From Dama dama (lineage: Eukaryota > Chordata > Mammalia > Artiodactyla > Cervidae): a stretch of DNA of 64,000 nucleotides. This document shows, piece after piece, positions 22,136-32,960 of the stretch. The DNA lies in contig NC_083698.1 of NCBI RefSeq assembly GCF_033118175.1, forward strand, positions 49,889,501 to 49,953,500. The letters run 5' to 3'. Position numbers and translations under genes: made by a program. How positions within the stretch are numbered: the stretch's first letter is position 1; each line of letters opens with the position of its first letter. The notes beneath the pieces were generated by a model. That model was given only the letters and a program-made list of their open reading frames with translations, did no database searches and was not told where the DNA came from.

Positions 22136-24689
22136 TTTTAGTCTTTGTACTTGGTATGTTTCTGTCCCTATTTGGACCTTTTTCTGTGCTACCCCAAGAT
22201 ATTAATGGAGGCAGGGGCAAGAACAGCAATCCATACCAGAACTTCAGGGATGGACGTGGGCCCTACAGAACAAGTGAATTTGGGGATGAAGGAAGTGGAT
22301 ATCTTTGTTTCATTCAGGAAATCTTAGACAAGCAGTTTTGACAATGTGTGTTATAATAATTTTCAAACTTGAGTTTCTAGTTAAGAGGTAACTTTTTAGA
22401 AAGAGTTGTGTCACTCAGATGACACAGGACTGGTAATAAAGGAGATGAAGATTACAGCCTAGTATTTTTTATATTACTGGTATTTCTTGATTTCATGTTT
22501 ATTTCTACCTGCTGGAGTCAACTTCATAAAAATAGAAAACTCGTAGATTATTATTGGCATATATAATTAACAAATTCTTTGGATTGGATAAAAAACAAAG
22601 GAAATCTGATTTTTTTTAATTTGAAGGATAATTTACTCTGACAATCAAGCCTTTAAATTCAATACACTATGAATCTTGGTGGTTATGGAGCCCCTTCCAC
22701 TGAGAGGTAACAATTGAACATTTTTATTTCTCTGCATAGTATAACCTGTCAAGACAGTTCAAGACAAAGGATTTGGAAGTGTTTTGCTGCCACCTAATGG
22801 AATAAGTGGAATATTTTTCATTATCCTGTAAGAGACAATTTCCCTTTTACCTCATGGGACATTCATATAAAACTAATAATTATTTTAACAAATATACTTG
22901 AACTGCAAAGAAGTTTTAAAAATTTATATTAATTTTAACATTATTGCGCATGTGTGAGTATGTGGTGGTGGTGTAGTTAGTGGGTATAGTAGAATGTGAA
23001 AATTAGTTTGAAGTTTTAATCTAAGCATCATGATTCATTTTCTATAATTCTGTTTGAGTTAATTTACTAAAGGCTTAAGGATACAATAGATTGTTTATGA
23101 ATACTGATCTTTTTTGCTCAATGAACTTTAAGCAATTCAGGTAACCTATGAGTGAAATGAAGAACTAGTCATAATGTGAAAGGACACAGGAAATAACCAG
23201 GAAAGAGTAAGAGAGCGGGAGAGAGATCTGCTTGCTGAGCTTGAAAATATTCAAAGTGGCTATTTTTCTATTTATAACCTAATGTTATATTGTATTTATT
23301 TAAAATACAGGCAAGGATTGATTTTTGCCTTTTTTTCTCAGTGATGAAGAATGACTGGTACATTCTATATGTTGGAGAAACAGTATTTATGTGTGTGTAA
23401 ACTCTAGAAAATAAAGGAAGGAAAGCAAAGTCATCTATAATTCCACTCATGACATAAACCCATATTAGTCATCTGGTGACACAGAGCCTTGGAACTTGCT
23501 GTTCACTAGGCCCCTTCAGTAACCTGTGAGGGCTGCTCGAAGATGTGACTGCAAAATCTCTCATCTACATGTCCTTCTGGAGTATTTTTCAAATCCCAGG
23601 GATTTGCTACTGGGCTCTAGTATTTCTATTTCCACTTTTGGATTCTGAGGTATATTTGCCTCAATATATTAACACTCTTTTTCCATTCGATCCATGGAAC
23701 CTCTTGGCCATCCTATTTATTCATCCTTCACAAAACTATCACATCCAATTTTCTAAGAGTATATGACATTTTTAGGATAAAGGCAATTTTATAAAGGAGT
23801 TACAAGGCTGAGAGAACCAAGGCTAAAGTCTTAGTTAACTTGAAGTTTTTCTTGAATCCCACATATTAAGGAATCTAAATACTTAGGGCTTCACAGGGAT
23901 GAGGTTTTATGGATGACTTCTGCTCCACCTTCTAAAGATGACTGGCCGGTTGTGTCTCTCTTCTAGCTTCACACCCTCCTTCCTTGACACTCTCCATTCA
24001 AAACTGTGCTCTCTTTCCTTGGCAAAACCACTGCTTTCCACAGGAAGGTCCTTCATCCCCTGGATCCACCTGGGTCTGATTCTCAGGGCTTTAGTCTGAT
24101 GGATATTGACATTTATCACTGCCCAGATTCCAGGGAGACTGGCTTCAGTCATAAGAGAAAATGAATGCAGGCCCTTCAATTAGAGTTTCCTTTTTTAATC
24201 CTCTCACAACAAGAACAATGGGTTTTCTGGTCTCTTTATTAGCTGACTTCTAACCCAAAGTATCGTTCCTCAAAGTAAGTGACTAGGAGTGGTTATGGGA
24301 AGTTAAAATATACGCTTTGCTAGCCAGATATACAGGAAAAAGTAACCTTTATTTTCTTTATTTTTATATCACCTTGCTTACAAGCCCCTATTTTTGTTAT
24401 TGAGAAATTTGGGGAACGGGCACCAAAATAAATTAAATAGCTCATGCTCGTCTGTTTTAAATTGGCCTCTTTTTCTTAAATTTAATGTTTCTTTTATTAA
24501 GCCCAGTCTTTCATATGTTCTTTTCTACTTTGTTTTACAAAACTTACGTCAGAACCAAGGAGGAACATTTGCTTTCCCCTTTGTCTCTATCTGTGGCTCT
24601 CATGGACCTTGACTTGGGTTCTTTGGGCATTAAATTTCACTCTCATAATTTAAATCACATTCGTCTATTGTTGACACATCGCTAGATAA
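22136..24689. other. Unassigned sequence
   Basis: About 2.5 kb with no repeat family I recognise. Short open frames at 22145-22341 and 23907-24179 match no protein known to me. There are no recent SINEs or LINEs. Confidence 0.45.
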
Positions 24690-25500
24690 CTTAACGGTTT
24701 GTAGCACCTTCATGGGGCACTCTGTGTCCACAGCTGCCTCTTCTAATGTGTCCGCAGATGGTATAACTTGTGTTCTCTTCTCTTAGCATTGATATGGTGT
24801 GAAATTGCTCCAGGTAAACTTGATTACCTCTGCCATCTGACCAAATCCTGCTCTGACTCTGTGGGGAGGAAGAAATTTTCCTCCACTCTTCAAAGTTCTT
24901 CTGGCTGTTCTAAGAATTAAACTGACATGAGGTACATTAACAGAAACAAATCACACACAAGTTTAATAACCAGTATACATAAGAGAGACCCAGAAAATCT
25001 AACTCACCAAACAGGCTGAAATTCTCATCTTAAATACCACCTTCAGCTAAAGACAAACGAGGATGTTGAGGAGAGTGGCTTTGGACTTCAAAGGGGAAGA
25101 AGGCATTTGACATGGACATGGAAAAATGAATATTTGGTTAATAGATGTTTGCTAGGCCATGCAGAGACACAGAAAAATTTTAACAAACAGACTTAGCTAG
25201 GTTCCTTCCCATCTACACACCTAATTCACATTATAGTTTTCTATGGTGACAGCTCCCTTTCTGGAACAGGTTCCCATCTACATTCTTTAGGCAGTTAGGG
25301 GGAAGGTCAGAGTTTCTTCCCGAGTCTCTGGGCCTTGGTTGTTTGCATCTCAAAGTAATCAGCATGCCAAAGAGACATTTTGGGGTGGCTAATTTTGCTA
25401 CAACTCTTTCCCACTATGTTGTCCCCAAAGATCCAGCTATGACTCCAATTTACTCCATTACATGGGAATTTGGTTTCAAAGCTCTGTGGCATAAGAAAAC
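24690..25500. mobile_element. Possible old LTR, family unassigned
   Basis: Blocks such as 'attaaactgacatgaggtac' (24918) and 'gaaattctcatcttaaatac' (25018) have the feel of an old antisense retroviral LTR. I cannot identify TG/CA ends or a flanking duplication. It could equally be unique sequence. Confidence 0.3.
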
Positions 25501-25571
25501 TTCCTATTCATCCAGACCCCCCAGGTAAGTTCACTTTATCTTTTCACCCCTCATGGGAACTTCTGAATCAC

Positions 25572-25612
25572 ACACATATATGTATGTATGTATGTATGTA
25601 TGTATATATATA
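25572..25612. repeat. (TATG)n microsatellite
   Basis: Tandem TATG units followed by TA units, directly at the 3' tail side of an antisense Bov-tA. Confidence 0.95.
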
Positions 25613-25613
25613 T

Positions 25614-25766
25614 GAAAGTGAAAGTGAAATGTAGTCACTCAGTCGTGTCTGACTCTTTGTGACCCCAAGGACTCCTCTATCCATGGAATTCTCTAGGCAA
25701 GAGTACTGGAGTAGATTGCCATTCCCTTCTCCAGAGGATCTTTCTGACTCGGGGATCGAACCTGGG
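25614..25766 (-). mobile_element. Bov-tA SINE (antisense), head truncated
   Basis: GAAAGT-repeat tail, body, then the tRNA region as far as 'ggatcgaacctggg'. The extreme 5' head is missing. About 15 bp of body is absent near 25670. An AT-rich stretch and a CHR SINE in the same orientation follow. Confidence 0.88.
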
Positions 25767-25785
25767 TTTATAAATATAAAATTTT

Positions 25786-25878
25786 TAAAAATTAAAAAAA
25801 ATTTTTTGACTATGTCGCACAGCATGTGACCGACCATGCTGCAGTGGAAGCGTGGAGTCTTAACCACCAGGGAAGTCC
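25786..25878 (-). mobile_element. CHR-1-type SINE fragment (antisense)
   Basis: The plus strand reads a T-rich tail complement, 'gactatgtcgcacagcatgt', then 'agtcttaaccaccagggaag' ending the head at 25878. 'gaatca' occurs beside its outer end (25881-25886) and left of the neighbouring microsatellite (25565-25570). This hints that the Bov-tA later inserted into the CHR tail. Confidence 0.8.
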
Positions 25879-26904
25879 CCGAATCATTTCTCTGTTACCC
25901 CGGAGGTAAGGGGACAATGCAAGAATGTCCAGCCCCGGGTACCTAAACCACCTTCCCCTGGCCTTGCTCTGCAGGGTTCCGTGCAGTGTAAACTGGAGCA
26001 CCGGCTCAGTTGCTCTCGTTCTCAGCTTATTGGGAATTTCTATCAGAATTTCTGTAAACCAGTGGGTTAAGGCTCTTTTCAGAGTCCTTGCAACTTCCTG
26101 GACTGTCCTAATGTGAATTTCTCTCCTTACTCCCTGCATTTCTCATCTTACCTCCTATCCTCACCCCCCAACATTCTCCTTCCTAATTGTTCATTTGAAA
26201 CTGGTAGGTAGACACAAGCTCTAGGATATGATGCAATATCCTGTATCTTCTCTACTTATACCTTATAAAATATTATATATTCAGACCTCCAAGCTTCACA
26301 TGCAAAGGCAGACTTTGGATTTTAGAACATTCTTTACTCTCTCAACAAAGCCTGACTCTCAAGAGTATTCTCTTGCTGTGGACTCAAGAATCGAAACTTT
26401 GAACTTTAAAGAGAAAAAATTGACCTCTTTGTTCTAGGCTTTTACCACGTTCTTTTTCTAGGCTGTTGAGCCCTATGCCTTAGCCTTAGTGGTAGAAGGA
26501 ATGACTTTTAAAGAGAGATAATACAAAGGAAAATACAATGTGAAGTATTTAAAAATGCTTTTACTTTCAAAAATTTTATTTCTTAGAGCATACTGAGAAA
26601 GGAGATGCTCCACATCAGCAAGGCCCTGGTTATAAGTCCCTACTATTCTACTGAAGAGATGAACAAAATCACAAAAGATTGTTCGCAGTGGTCACTGCTG
26701 CTGTTATGTGGGAAATGGCAAGGCCTGGACTGCATTGTTTTGCTTTTGAATCACATTCAGATACACGATGTGGATGGGGGATAAAGGAGATTGGATGTGC
26801 AGCCAGTTCTTACTCCTGTTAAAATCATAGAATAAATACAATTTTAAGTTGGGTTGCAGGTAAAATTTAGTGATAGTATATTAACAATAATAATTTTTAT
26901 TCGC
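25879..26904. other. Unassigned sequence
   Basis: About 1 kb with no recognised element or gene signal. Confidence 0.5.
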
Positions 26905-27121
26905 ATGTGTGTGTGTGTTAGTCACTCAGTTGTGTCCAACTCTTTGCAGCTGCATAGACTGTAGCCTGCCAGGCTCCTGTGTCCATGGGATTTTCCAGGC
27001 AAGAATACTGGAAGTGAGTTGCCACTCCCTTCTCCAGGGGATCTTCTCGACCTAGAGATCAAACCTGGGTCTCCTGCATTACAGTCAGATTCATCGCCAT
27101 CTGAGCCACCAGTGAAGGCAC
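26905..27121 (-). mobile_element. Bov-tA SINE (antisense), GT tail
   Basis: Short GT-repeat tail at 26905-26918, complete body, and tRNA head ending near 'gagccaccagtgaaggcac'. Confidence 0.93.
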
Positions 27122-27586
27122 AGTACTTGACAAAATATTTTTGTTTCATTATGTCATATAGAACTTTCAAAATCTTTGATTTAGAAGTTGTAAGTCCTTC
27201 TTCAGAGATGAGAGACAGAATCCAGGGGATATTCAGTAACTTCTGTCATATATGTAGATGGTCAATGCCAACTAATGAATGGTGTTAATCTGTACACAAT
27301 TGTTGATGTTGTTGTTGTTTAAATCACACCATAATACCTCTGCTGACAAATTATATAATAATAATAATGATAAGCTTTATCTCTTTTCTGCACAACAACC
27401 CTTCACCTATTTGAAGGTCTTTGTTATGGGTCCCTGTCAGATCTTGATAAGAAAGATGGTAAAGAAAACTGGTGGGGAGGAAATAGCCAAAGTACATGGA
27501 AAAGTCATTATCAACAGAATAATATGAGGAAGAATATGAGTGTGTAGAATCAGGAAACTGGGTGCAGAGGTCCCACTTTGAAGGCA
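27122..27586. other. Unassigned sequence
   Basis: About 465 bp with a GTT run near 27305-27320 and an ATA run near 27356-27368. No gene or transposon recognised. Confidence 0.5.
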
Positions 27587-27710
27587 TTTTATTTATTTAT
27601 TTTGGCCATGTGGTGTAGCATGAGGGATAAGTTTCCCAACCAGGGATCAAATCCATGTCACCTGTGTTGAGAGTGCAGGGTCTTAACCACTGGACCTCCA
27701 GGGAAGACCC
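27587..27710 (-). mobile_element. CHR-1-type SINE (antisense)
   Basis: TTTA-rich tail complement, 'ttttggccatgtggtgtagc', then 'cttaaccactggacctccag'. It is flanked by tgaaggca (27579-27586) and tgaagcca (27711-27718), an 8-bp duplication with one mismatch. Confidence 0.88.
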
Positions 27711-28307
27711 TGAAGCCACTTTAACTTTACTTAGCGTCATCTCTCTTAATTTTTCCCTCCACTAAGTCAAGTCAAATAGAATCTTAGGCTGATAGGATTG
27801 GGAGTAAAATTGAGAATGTTGAACTGTTCGATGCTGGAATTCTATAATACCTAGTAGTGTCATGGTAAATGCTTAGCTACCAGGTCTTGGGGAAAAACAG
27901 AGACTCTTATTTTCAGTGTTTGCTGATTTTTGTGGTGAAAATACTCCCATGAAGGCCAGTTTCAGCATACTGAAATGACGTCAGTGGAGTTTGGAAGAGT
28001 TCCTAGCAATTATCTCTTATGAGTTGGTACAATCCAGCATTAACAAACCATTGATAGGTTGATTAGAACCCTAGAATGTTAACTGTCGTTAGGTTTGAAT
28101 CGTCCTGTCTTCAAACATTGCCACTCCACTGTTTGATATTAATAGCTTTAATTATTATTGCTCTTTCCCTGGTTGTGCTTCTAAAATTACCTTTGCTCCA
28201 CTTTGATTCTCTAACCTTTTAGTTTTCCCTGTTTATTACCATCTTAAACCTTCCATTTTCCAGGATATATATTCTTTGCTAATTAAATCAACATATGTAT
28301 TATGTAT
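27711..28307. other. Unassigned sequence with a CRE-like palindrome
   Basis: About 600 bp of unassigned DNA. It contains the perfect palindrome TGACGTCA at 27976-27983, the consensus cyclic-AMP response element. There is no gene nearby to give it context. Confidence 0.5.
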
Positions 28308-28425
28308 ACTCAGTCACTCAGTTGTGTCCAGCTATTTGCGATCCCTTGAACTGTAGCTCTCCAGGCTCCTCGGTCCATGGAATTTTCTAGGCAAGAATAC
28401 TGAGTGGGTTGCCATTTTCTTCCCC
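28308..28425 (-). mobile_element. Bov-tA SINE fragment (antisense)
   Basis: Only the Bov-A body half is present, from 'actcagtcactcagttgtgt' to 'gttgccattttcttcccc'. The tRNA half is absent. Confidence 0.85.
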
Positions 28426-28794
28426 TATATATACATATAACGTTTTCCATGTGCTGAAACATTCTGATAACCCTGCCTTGTTTATAATTTTTATTGTTAA
28501 TATTCCTTTACAAATTTAATGTTTTTAACTGACCACATAACACAGTTCAGTAGAATTCTTGTCTCCCTTTAGATAGGTATTTCTAATACAGACTAAGTCT
28601 ATATTGTTTTACTTCTCTTTCTTTTTAATTAATTAATTTTTAGCACCCACATGACTTAACTGGTTACTTCTGAGCTTGTGATCAACTACCAAAAATCCCC
28701 TTGGTCTTTTTCATGAGAAGGGCTGTTTTTAGATGTCTTCCTTGTCTCAAATCAAACAAACTATAGTATGTTATCACAAAATGATCCACTTGTA
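28426..28794. other. Unassigned AT-rich sequence
   Basis: About 370 bp without a recognised element. Confidence 0.5.
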
Positions 28795-28935
28795 TATTAT
28801 CTAGTCCAAGTTCCTCATTTTAGAGATGAGGTAATTAGAGATCACAGAGGTTAATTAATTGAAATAAGATTACACAACCTGTTGGTGACAAAGTCACGTC
28901 TAGATCTGAAGGCTGCTATCGTTTCCTTATATTCT
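28795..28935 (-). mobile_element. MIR SINE (antisense)
   Basis: 'cattttagagatgaggtaat' through 'gattacacaacctgttggtg' is a decayed reverse complement of the MIR core ('gatgaggaaactgagg ... cacacagctagt'). An ancient, immobile element. Confidence 0.6.
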
Positions 28936-29298
28936 ACTGTTTCCTCTTACTCTTAGAACAGCATTAGACAGGAAAAACAAGTTGTATTAACTCCACTTTA
29001 AACATGGTGATATTTAGAATAAGAAATACTAAGTGATTTGCTAAGTTTACATGGGTAATAACATCAGATGATTTTTTTCAGCCTAAATGTAAGGCTGTTA
29101 CAATTTATAATTTTCAGTTATGGCCCCTTACATTAAACTGTGAGATAATTTTTAATTTTGACTTTGTGGCCTAGGATTTTAACATTCTTCCCATCTTCCT
29201 GTCTTTCACAAGTGTCATAAGCATAGATCTCTTGTCAGCCAGGATCCTGGCAGAAAGCAGAAGCTAACTCAGATGGTTCAATAGACTTTAATAAAGGT

Positions 29299-29985
29299 GT
29301 TATATTAGTCTCCTGGAGTTGCCAAAGCAACTTAGCATAAACTCAGTGGCTTAAAACAAAAGTTAAGGAGGTCAGAAGTCAAAAATCAATGTGTTGGGAG
29401 ATTTAGTTGCTTATCCTCTAACGGAGAAGGCAATGGCACCCCATATCAGTACTCTTGCCTGGAAAATCCCATGGACAGAGGAGCCTGGTAGTCTGTAGTC
29501 CATGGGGTCGCTAAGAGTCGGACAGGACTAAGCGACTTCACTTTCACTTTTCACTTTCATGCATTGGAGAAGGAAATGGCAACCCACCCCAGTGTTCTTG
29601 CCTGGAGAATCCCAGGGACGGGGGAGCCTGGTGGGCTGCCGTCTATGGGGTCGCACAGAGTCAGACACGACTGAAGCGACTTAGCAGCAGCAGCAGCAGA
29701 GCCTCTAAAAGGAAGAAGAAAATGTCCATGCTTCTCTTCTAACTTCTAGTGTCTGCCAGCAATCCTTGGCATTCATTGGCTTCAAAAGGCATCTTCACAT
29801 AGCTTTCTTTGTGTATTTTTTTTTTTTTGCATCCTTTCCTCTTTAGAAAAGGATATCAGTCGTTGGACTTAATTAAAGTCACCGATCTTTAACTACATCT
29901 ACGAAAACCCTATGACCAAATAAAATTACATTCTCAGGTTCTGGGTAGACATGAATTTTTGAGCAATACTATTCAACACTATAGG
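29299..29985 (-). mobile_element. MLT1-type LTR (antisense), split by Bov-A2
   Basis: 'gtctcctggagttgccaaag ... ctcagtggcttaaaacaaaa' and 'aggtcagaagtc' are the reverse complement of a MaLR LTR. It resumes after the Bov-A2 insert and ends near 29985 with 'ctcaggttctgggtagacat' about 50 bp before its end. Diverged, with no internal genes. Confidence 0.78.
29422..29701 (+). mobile_element. Bov-A2 dimeric SINE
   Basis: Two Bov-A monomers in tandem, each beginning 'ggagaaggcaatggc' or 'ggagaaggaaatggc'. They are joined by the typical 'cactttcacttttcactttc' linker and end in an AGC-repeat tail (about 29684-29699). A 7-bp duplication, cctctaa, flanks it (29415-29421 and 29702-29708). It matches the consensus closely, so it is among the younger insertions here. 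Confidence 0.96.
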
Positions 29986-30202
29986 TTCATTTATGAAATT
30001 GTGCGTGGACTAAGGAAACAGGCAAGAGTAAGAAGTTCTTACTAACCCTGAGGTTAAAGGGGCAAGGAGAGGAATTGTGCCCCAGGATCCTACCGAGCTG
30101 GACCAGTGAAGCAGGGGACCATGGCAGTAACTCTAGAGATATGAGCTGTAGAGATATGAGTGCCCTGCCATGACACTGGTTTCAGAGCAGCTATAGAACA
30201 GG

Positions 30203-30347
30203 CTCAGTGGACTCAATCACTGGCTCAGTCACTGACTCAATGGACATGAAACTCCAGGAGATAGTGAAGGACAGGGAAGCCTGGCATGCTGCAGTTCACG
30301 GGTCGCAGAGTCAGACACGACTTAGCGACTAAATAACAACAGCAACG
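30203..30347 (+). mobile_element. BovB 3'-end fragment with 9-bp TSD
   Basis: Only the last part of BovB is present ('cactgactcaatggacatga' to 'gacacgacttagcgact'), with an ACAAC-like tail. A perfect 9-bp duplication, tagaacagg, flanks it at 30194-30202 and 30348-30356. It was therefore inserted as a very short piece and was not cut down later. Confidence 0.88.
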
Positions 30348-30436
30348 TAGAACAGGGAAAAAACATTTTCTCCTTTCAGTCTGCACTCTCCTTTGGATGA
30401 TTCCCAGTAGCCACATCCAACCAGAAGCCAGGGTTA

Positions 30437-30785
30437 TGCTTCCTGTTACTGCTGTAAAAATGACTACAAACTTCATGGCTTAAACCAATTCAAATTTATA
30501 ATCTTATAATTCTAGAGGTTAGAAGTCATACAGAGGTCGCACTGGGTTAAAATCAAGGTATCAGAAGGGCTTGTTCCTCTAGTGGAGAATCCATTTCCTT
30601 GGCTTTTCCAGCATCTAGATGTCATCCACATTCTTTAGCTCAATCTTCCTTCTTTAAAGTCAGCTATGGCAGACTGAGTCCCCATATAGCATCACTCTGA
30701 CATCTTTTGCTCTGTGAGGAAACATATTCAAAATGTAGGGGTAACAATGTGGACATCTTAGGAGGAACCACTCTTCCACCTATAG
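30437..30785 (-). mobile_element. MLT1-type LTR (antisense)
   Basis: 'gttactgctgtaaaaatgac', 'aaacttcatggcttaaacca', 'taattctagaggttagaagt', 'gggttaaaatcaaggtatca', and the end 'tggacatcttaggaggaacc' fit a MaLR LTR in reverse. It is the third antisense LTR of this family in the window. Confidence 0.8.
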
Positions 30786-31357
30786 TATCAGTTGACAGTC
30801 TTAAGGATTTAGCCTCCTGGGCAAGGTTGGATACAGGTCATGCGGCAATGAACTTTATACAGTTAGGAAGTACTATACAGGAAAAATAATTCAAAGTCTT
30901 CTTAGGCACAATGCTTGGAAGGGGCCCTGAAGCAGAAGCTTTATTAGCTCAACAGTAATTCAGACTCTGCTCCTAGGCACAGAGCAGAGCAAAGCAGGGC
31001 AGAGGATGATCTGGGGTGGGGCGAATGGGTGAGAGTCAGAAGAGCATGCCTTAAACTTTTCTACAGCTGATTAAACATTTGACTTATGAGGAATCTGCTG
31101 CATTCCACTAGTGCCTGTACTTCAGAGTGAATTCAGTAGTTTTCAGTCAGCCATTGATCAGCTAATTATTGATCATGAGGATAGCAGAAGAGATGGCCAA
31201 CAGCTTAGTGACATTGATTTATACCTTGCCTTCATAGAAGCCAGTTTTTCCTCTTATTGCATTTAGGCAAATGTATAGTTGGTGTATTCCTACTTTCCTA
31301 CTCAACAGTATTCTTTAGCCTTTTAAGGCAGTATAGATTTCATGGGCACTTTCCTTC

Positions 31358-31360
<3 letters not shown>
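30786..31360. other. Unassigned sequence
   Basis: About 575 bp with no recognised repeat or coding signal. Confidence 0.5.

Positions 31361-31408
<48 letters not shown>
31361..31408. repeat. (TG)24 microsatellite
   Basis: Twenty-four perfect TG units (48 bp), forming the tail side of the antisense SINE that follows. It is the longest perfect dinucleotide run in the window. Confidence 0.98.
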
Positions 31409-31410
<2 letters not shown>

Positions 31411-31612
31411 CAGTCACATTAGACTCTTTGTGATCCTGTGGACTGTAGCCTGCCAGACTCCTCTGTCCATGGGATTTTTCAGTCAAGAATACTGGAGTGG
31501 CTTGCTGTTTCCTCCTCCAGGAGATCTTCCCAATCTAGGGATTGAATACACATCTCCTGAGTCTCCTGCATTGCAGGTGGATTCTTTACCTACTAAGCCA
31601 TTGGGGAAACCC
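31409..31612 (-). mobile_element. Bov-tA SINE (antisense)
   Basis: Body from 'ctcagtcacattagactctt' to the head end 'ttggggaaaccc'. The TG microsatellite is its 3' tail. No convincing TSD. Confidence 0.93.
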
Positions 31613-31764
31613 ATCTTCCTGCAAATGACCTGTGACAAGTTGCTCACTCATTCCACAGAAGGTACAACTGAACCTTAGATTTTATAATTAAAAGTTTAGT
31701 CTTACTGTGTCACCTGTGGAAGTTCCATCTAGCCATAGTCTATTCAATTCTGAATTTGCTTCCT

Positions 31765-32334
31765 TCTTGTGACTACTTGGTACATTTGATACAGAATTTT
31801 CTTCTAGATCCCCTAAGTTCTAGGACTTCACAGTGCAGTCATGTGAGAGTGAGTCAGCAGTTTAATTCCAATGTCTGTCTCACCACCGTTAGGGACTTTT
31901 TTAACAAGAAACAAGACAGTTATTAGTTTTATTATAACCCAAGGAGAATAAAGAGGAACTATGTTAACAAGAATAGAGAAGTGAAGAATACCAAATGCCC
32001 ATGTCTTAATAGTTAAAGAAAAGGGAAAGAAAGAGTAAACTCTACTGGACATTTTGCTTTATGAAAATAGACCAACTTCCCAAAGAAAGTGTGGTTTCCA
32101 GGGTATTTTCTTGCTTTATTTGTTTTATTTCCACAGGTAAGATGAATTCTCTGATTGCTGTAATTGAACCAAACTTCCAAATCAGAATTGCATTGATCAT
32201 AAAAAAAGTAAAAGAATTAATTGCACTTACAGGCTGAAGAGGTTAGTGTATATAATACGATGGACATTCTGGCTAATGTTCTTAGGGGATCTAGAAGAAA
32301 AATTCTGTATCAAATGCACCATGTAGTCACAAGA
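31765..32334. repeat. 53-bp inverted repeat with 463-bp spacer
   Basis: The left arm, 31765-31817, is the reverse complement of the right arm, 32281-32334, with two substitutions and a one-base gap. The right arm reads 'cttaggggatctagaagaaa' onward to 'gtagtcacaaga'. The spacer of 463 bp matches no element I know. I found no flanking duplication. It could be a foldback or MITE-like transposon, or a duplicated and inverted host segment. Confidence 0.93.
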
Positions 32335-32911
32335 CAATTTAGGGTCATTGAATGAGTAAGTCACAGTTAATATGTATAAAATGCCTACTATCACCCTAGG
32401 CAATTATGGTACAGTATTAATAATATTATGAATTGCACCAAAATTTATAATTAGTTTATGTAACTCTTTTTTTTTGTATATTTAATCTTAAATAGGATTC
32501 AAGATTTTTAAATAATCTCTAGCTGGGGAATTATAAGCATTTGTTTGTTAATAGTAGCAACAATTTTGAGTAAGATCTACATCTTTCTCAGTTGAAGGGG
32601 TTTTCCTTTGAGGATATGAGCTGAAGGTATTTATTAAAATGTGTCTCCTTATTAGTAGAAGAAATAGAGAGCTCAACTGTTGCCACATTTTACATAGCAT
32701 ATTCTGTAATTCTTAGTCTTCAAACTCTTGGGCCACAAATAATTTTTATAGTACTTTATGAAAGAATAAAACTATTTTCAGCAATATTTTGTGTAATTAC
32801 AAAGGATATAAATACTTAAGGAAAACAAGTACTTGTGATTTTATAGTGAATGATAGCAAGGAGAGTCACTTACTGATTTTCCAGATTTTTCTGAATAGGT
32901 TGAAAGATGTC

Positions 32912-32960
32912 ATAGAACTATATTTCAATTTCTTCATCTATAAAATGGGGGGAAACTCCA
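32912..32960 (+). mobile_element. Possible MIR remnant
   Basis: 'tttcaatttcttcatctata' plus 'aaatggggggaaa' resembles the MIR segment 'cagtttcctcatctgtaaaatggggata'. It is short and old. Confidence 0.45.

Larger units (their letters stand above)
29231..30193 (+). mobile_element. Unassigned interspersed repeat, split by an LTR
   Basis: 'cagccaggatcctggcagaa ... agactttaataaag' (29235-29296) and 'ctaaggaaacaggcaagagt ... caggggaccatggcag' (30010-30127) look to me like two parts of one old mammalian repeat. I recognise it by eye but cannot name it. The MLT1-type LTR at 29299-29985 lies between them. Orientation is provisional. Confidence 0.4.

Noticed and set aside
22145..22341. Short exon-like frame of about 60 codons with Gly/Arg/Asn-rich peptide
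   Set aside because: Two frames are open equally, no splice sites are convincing, and it resembles no protein I know.
23907..24179. 90-codon minus-strand frame
   Set aside because: No recognisable domain, and the length is within chance for this composition.
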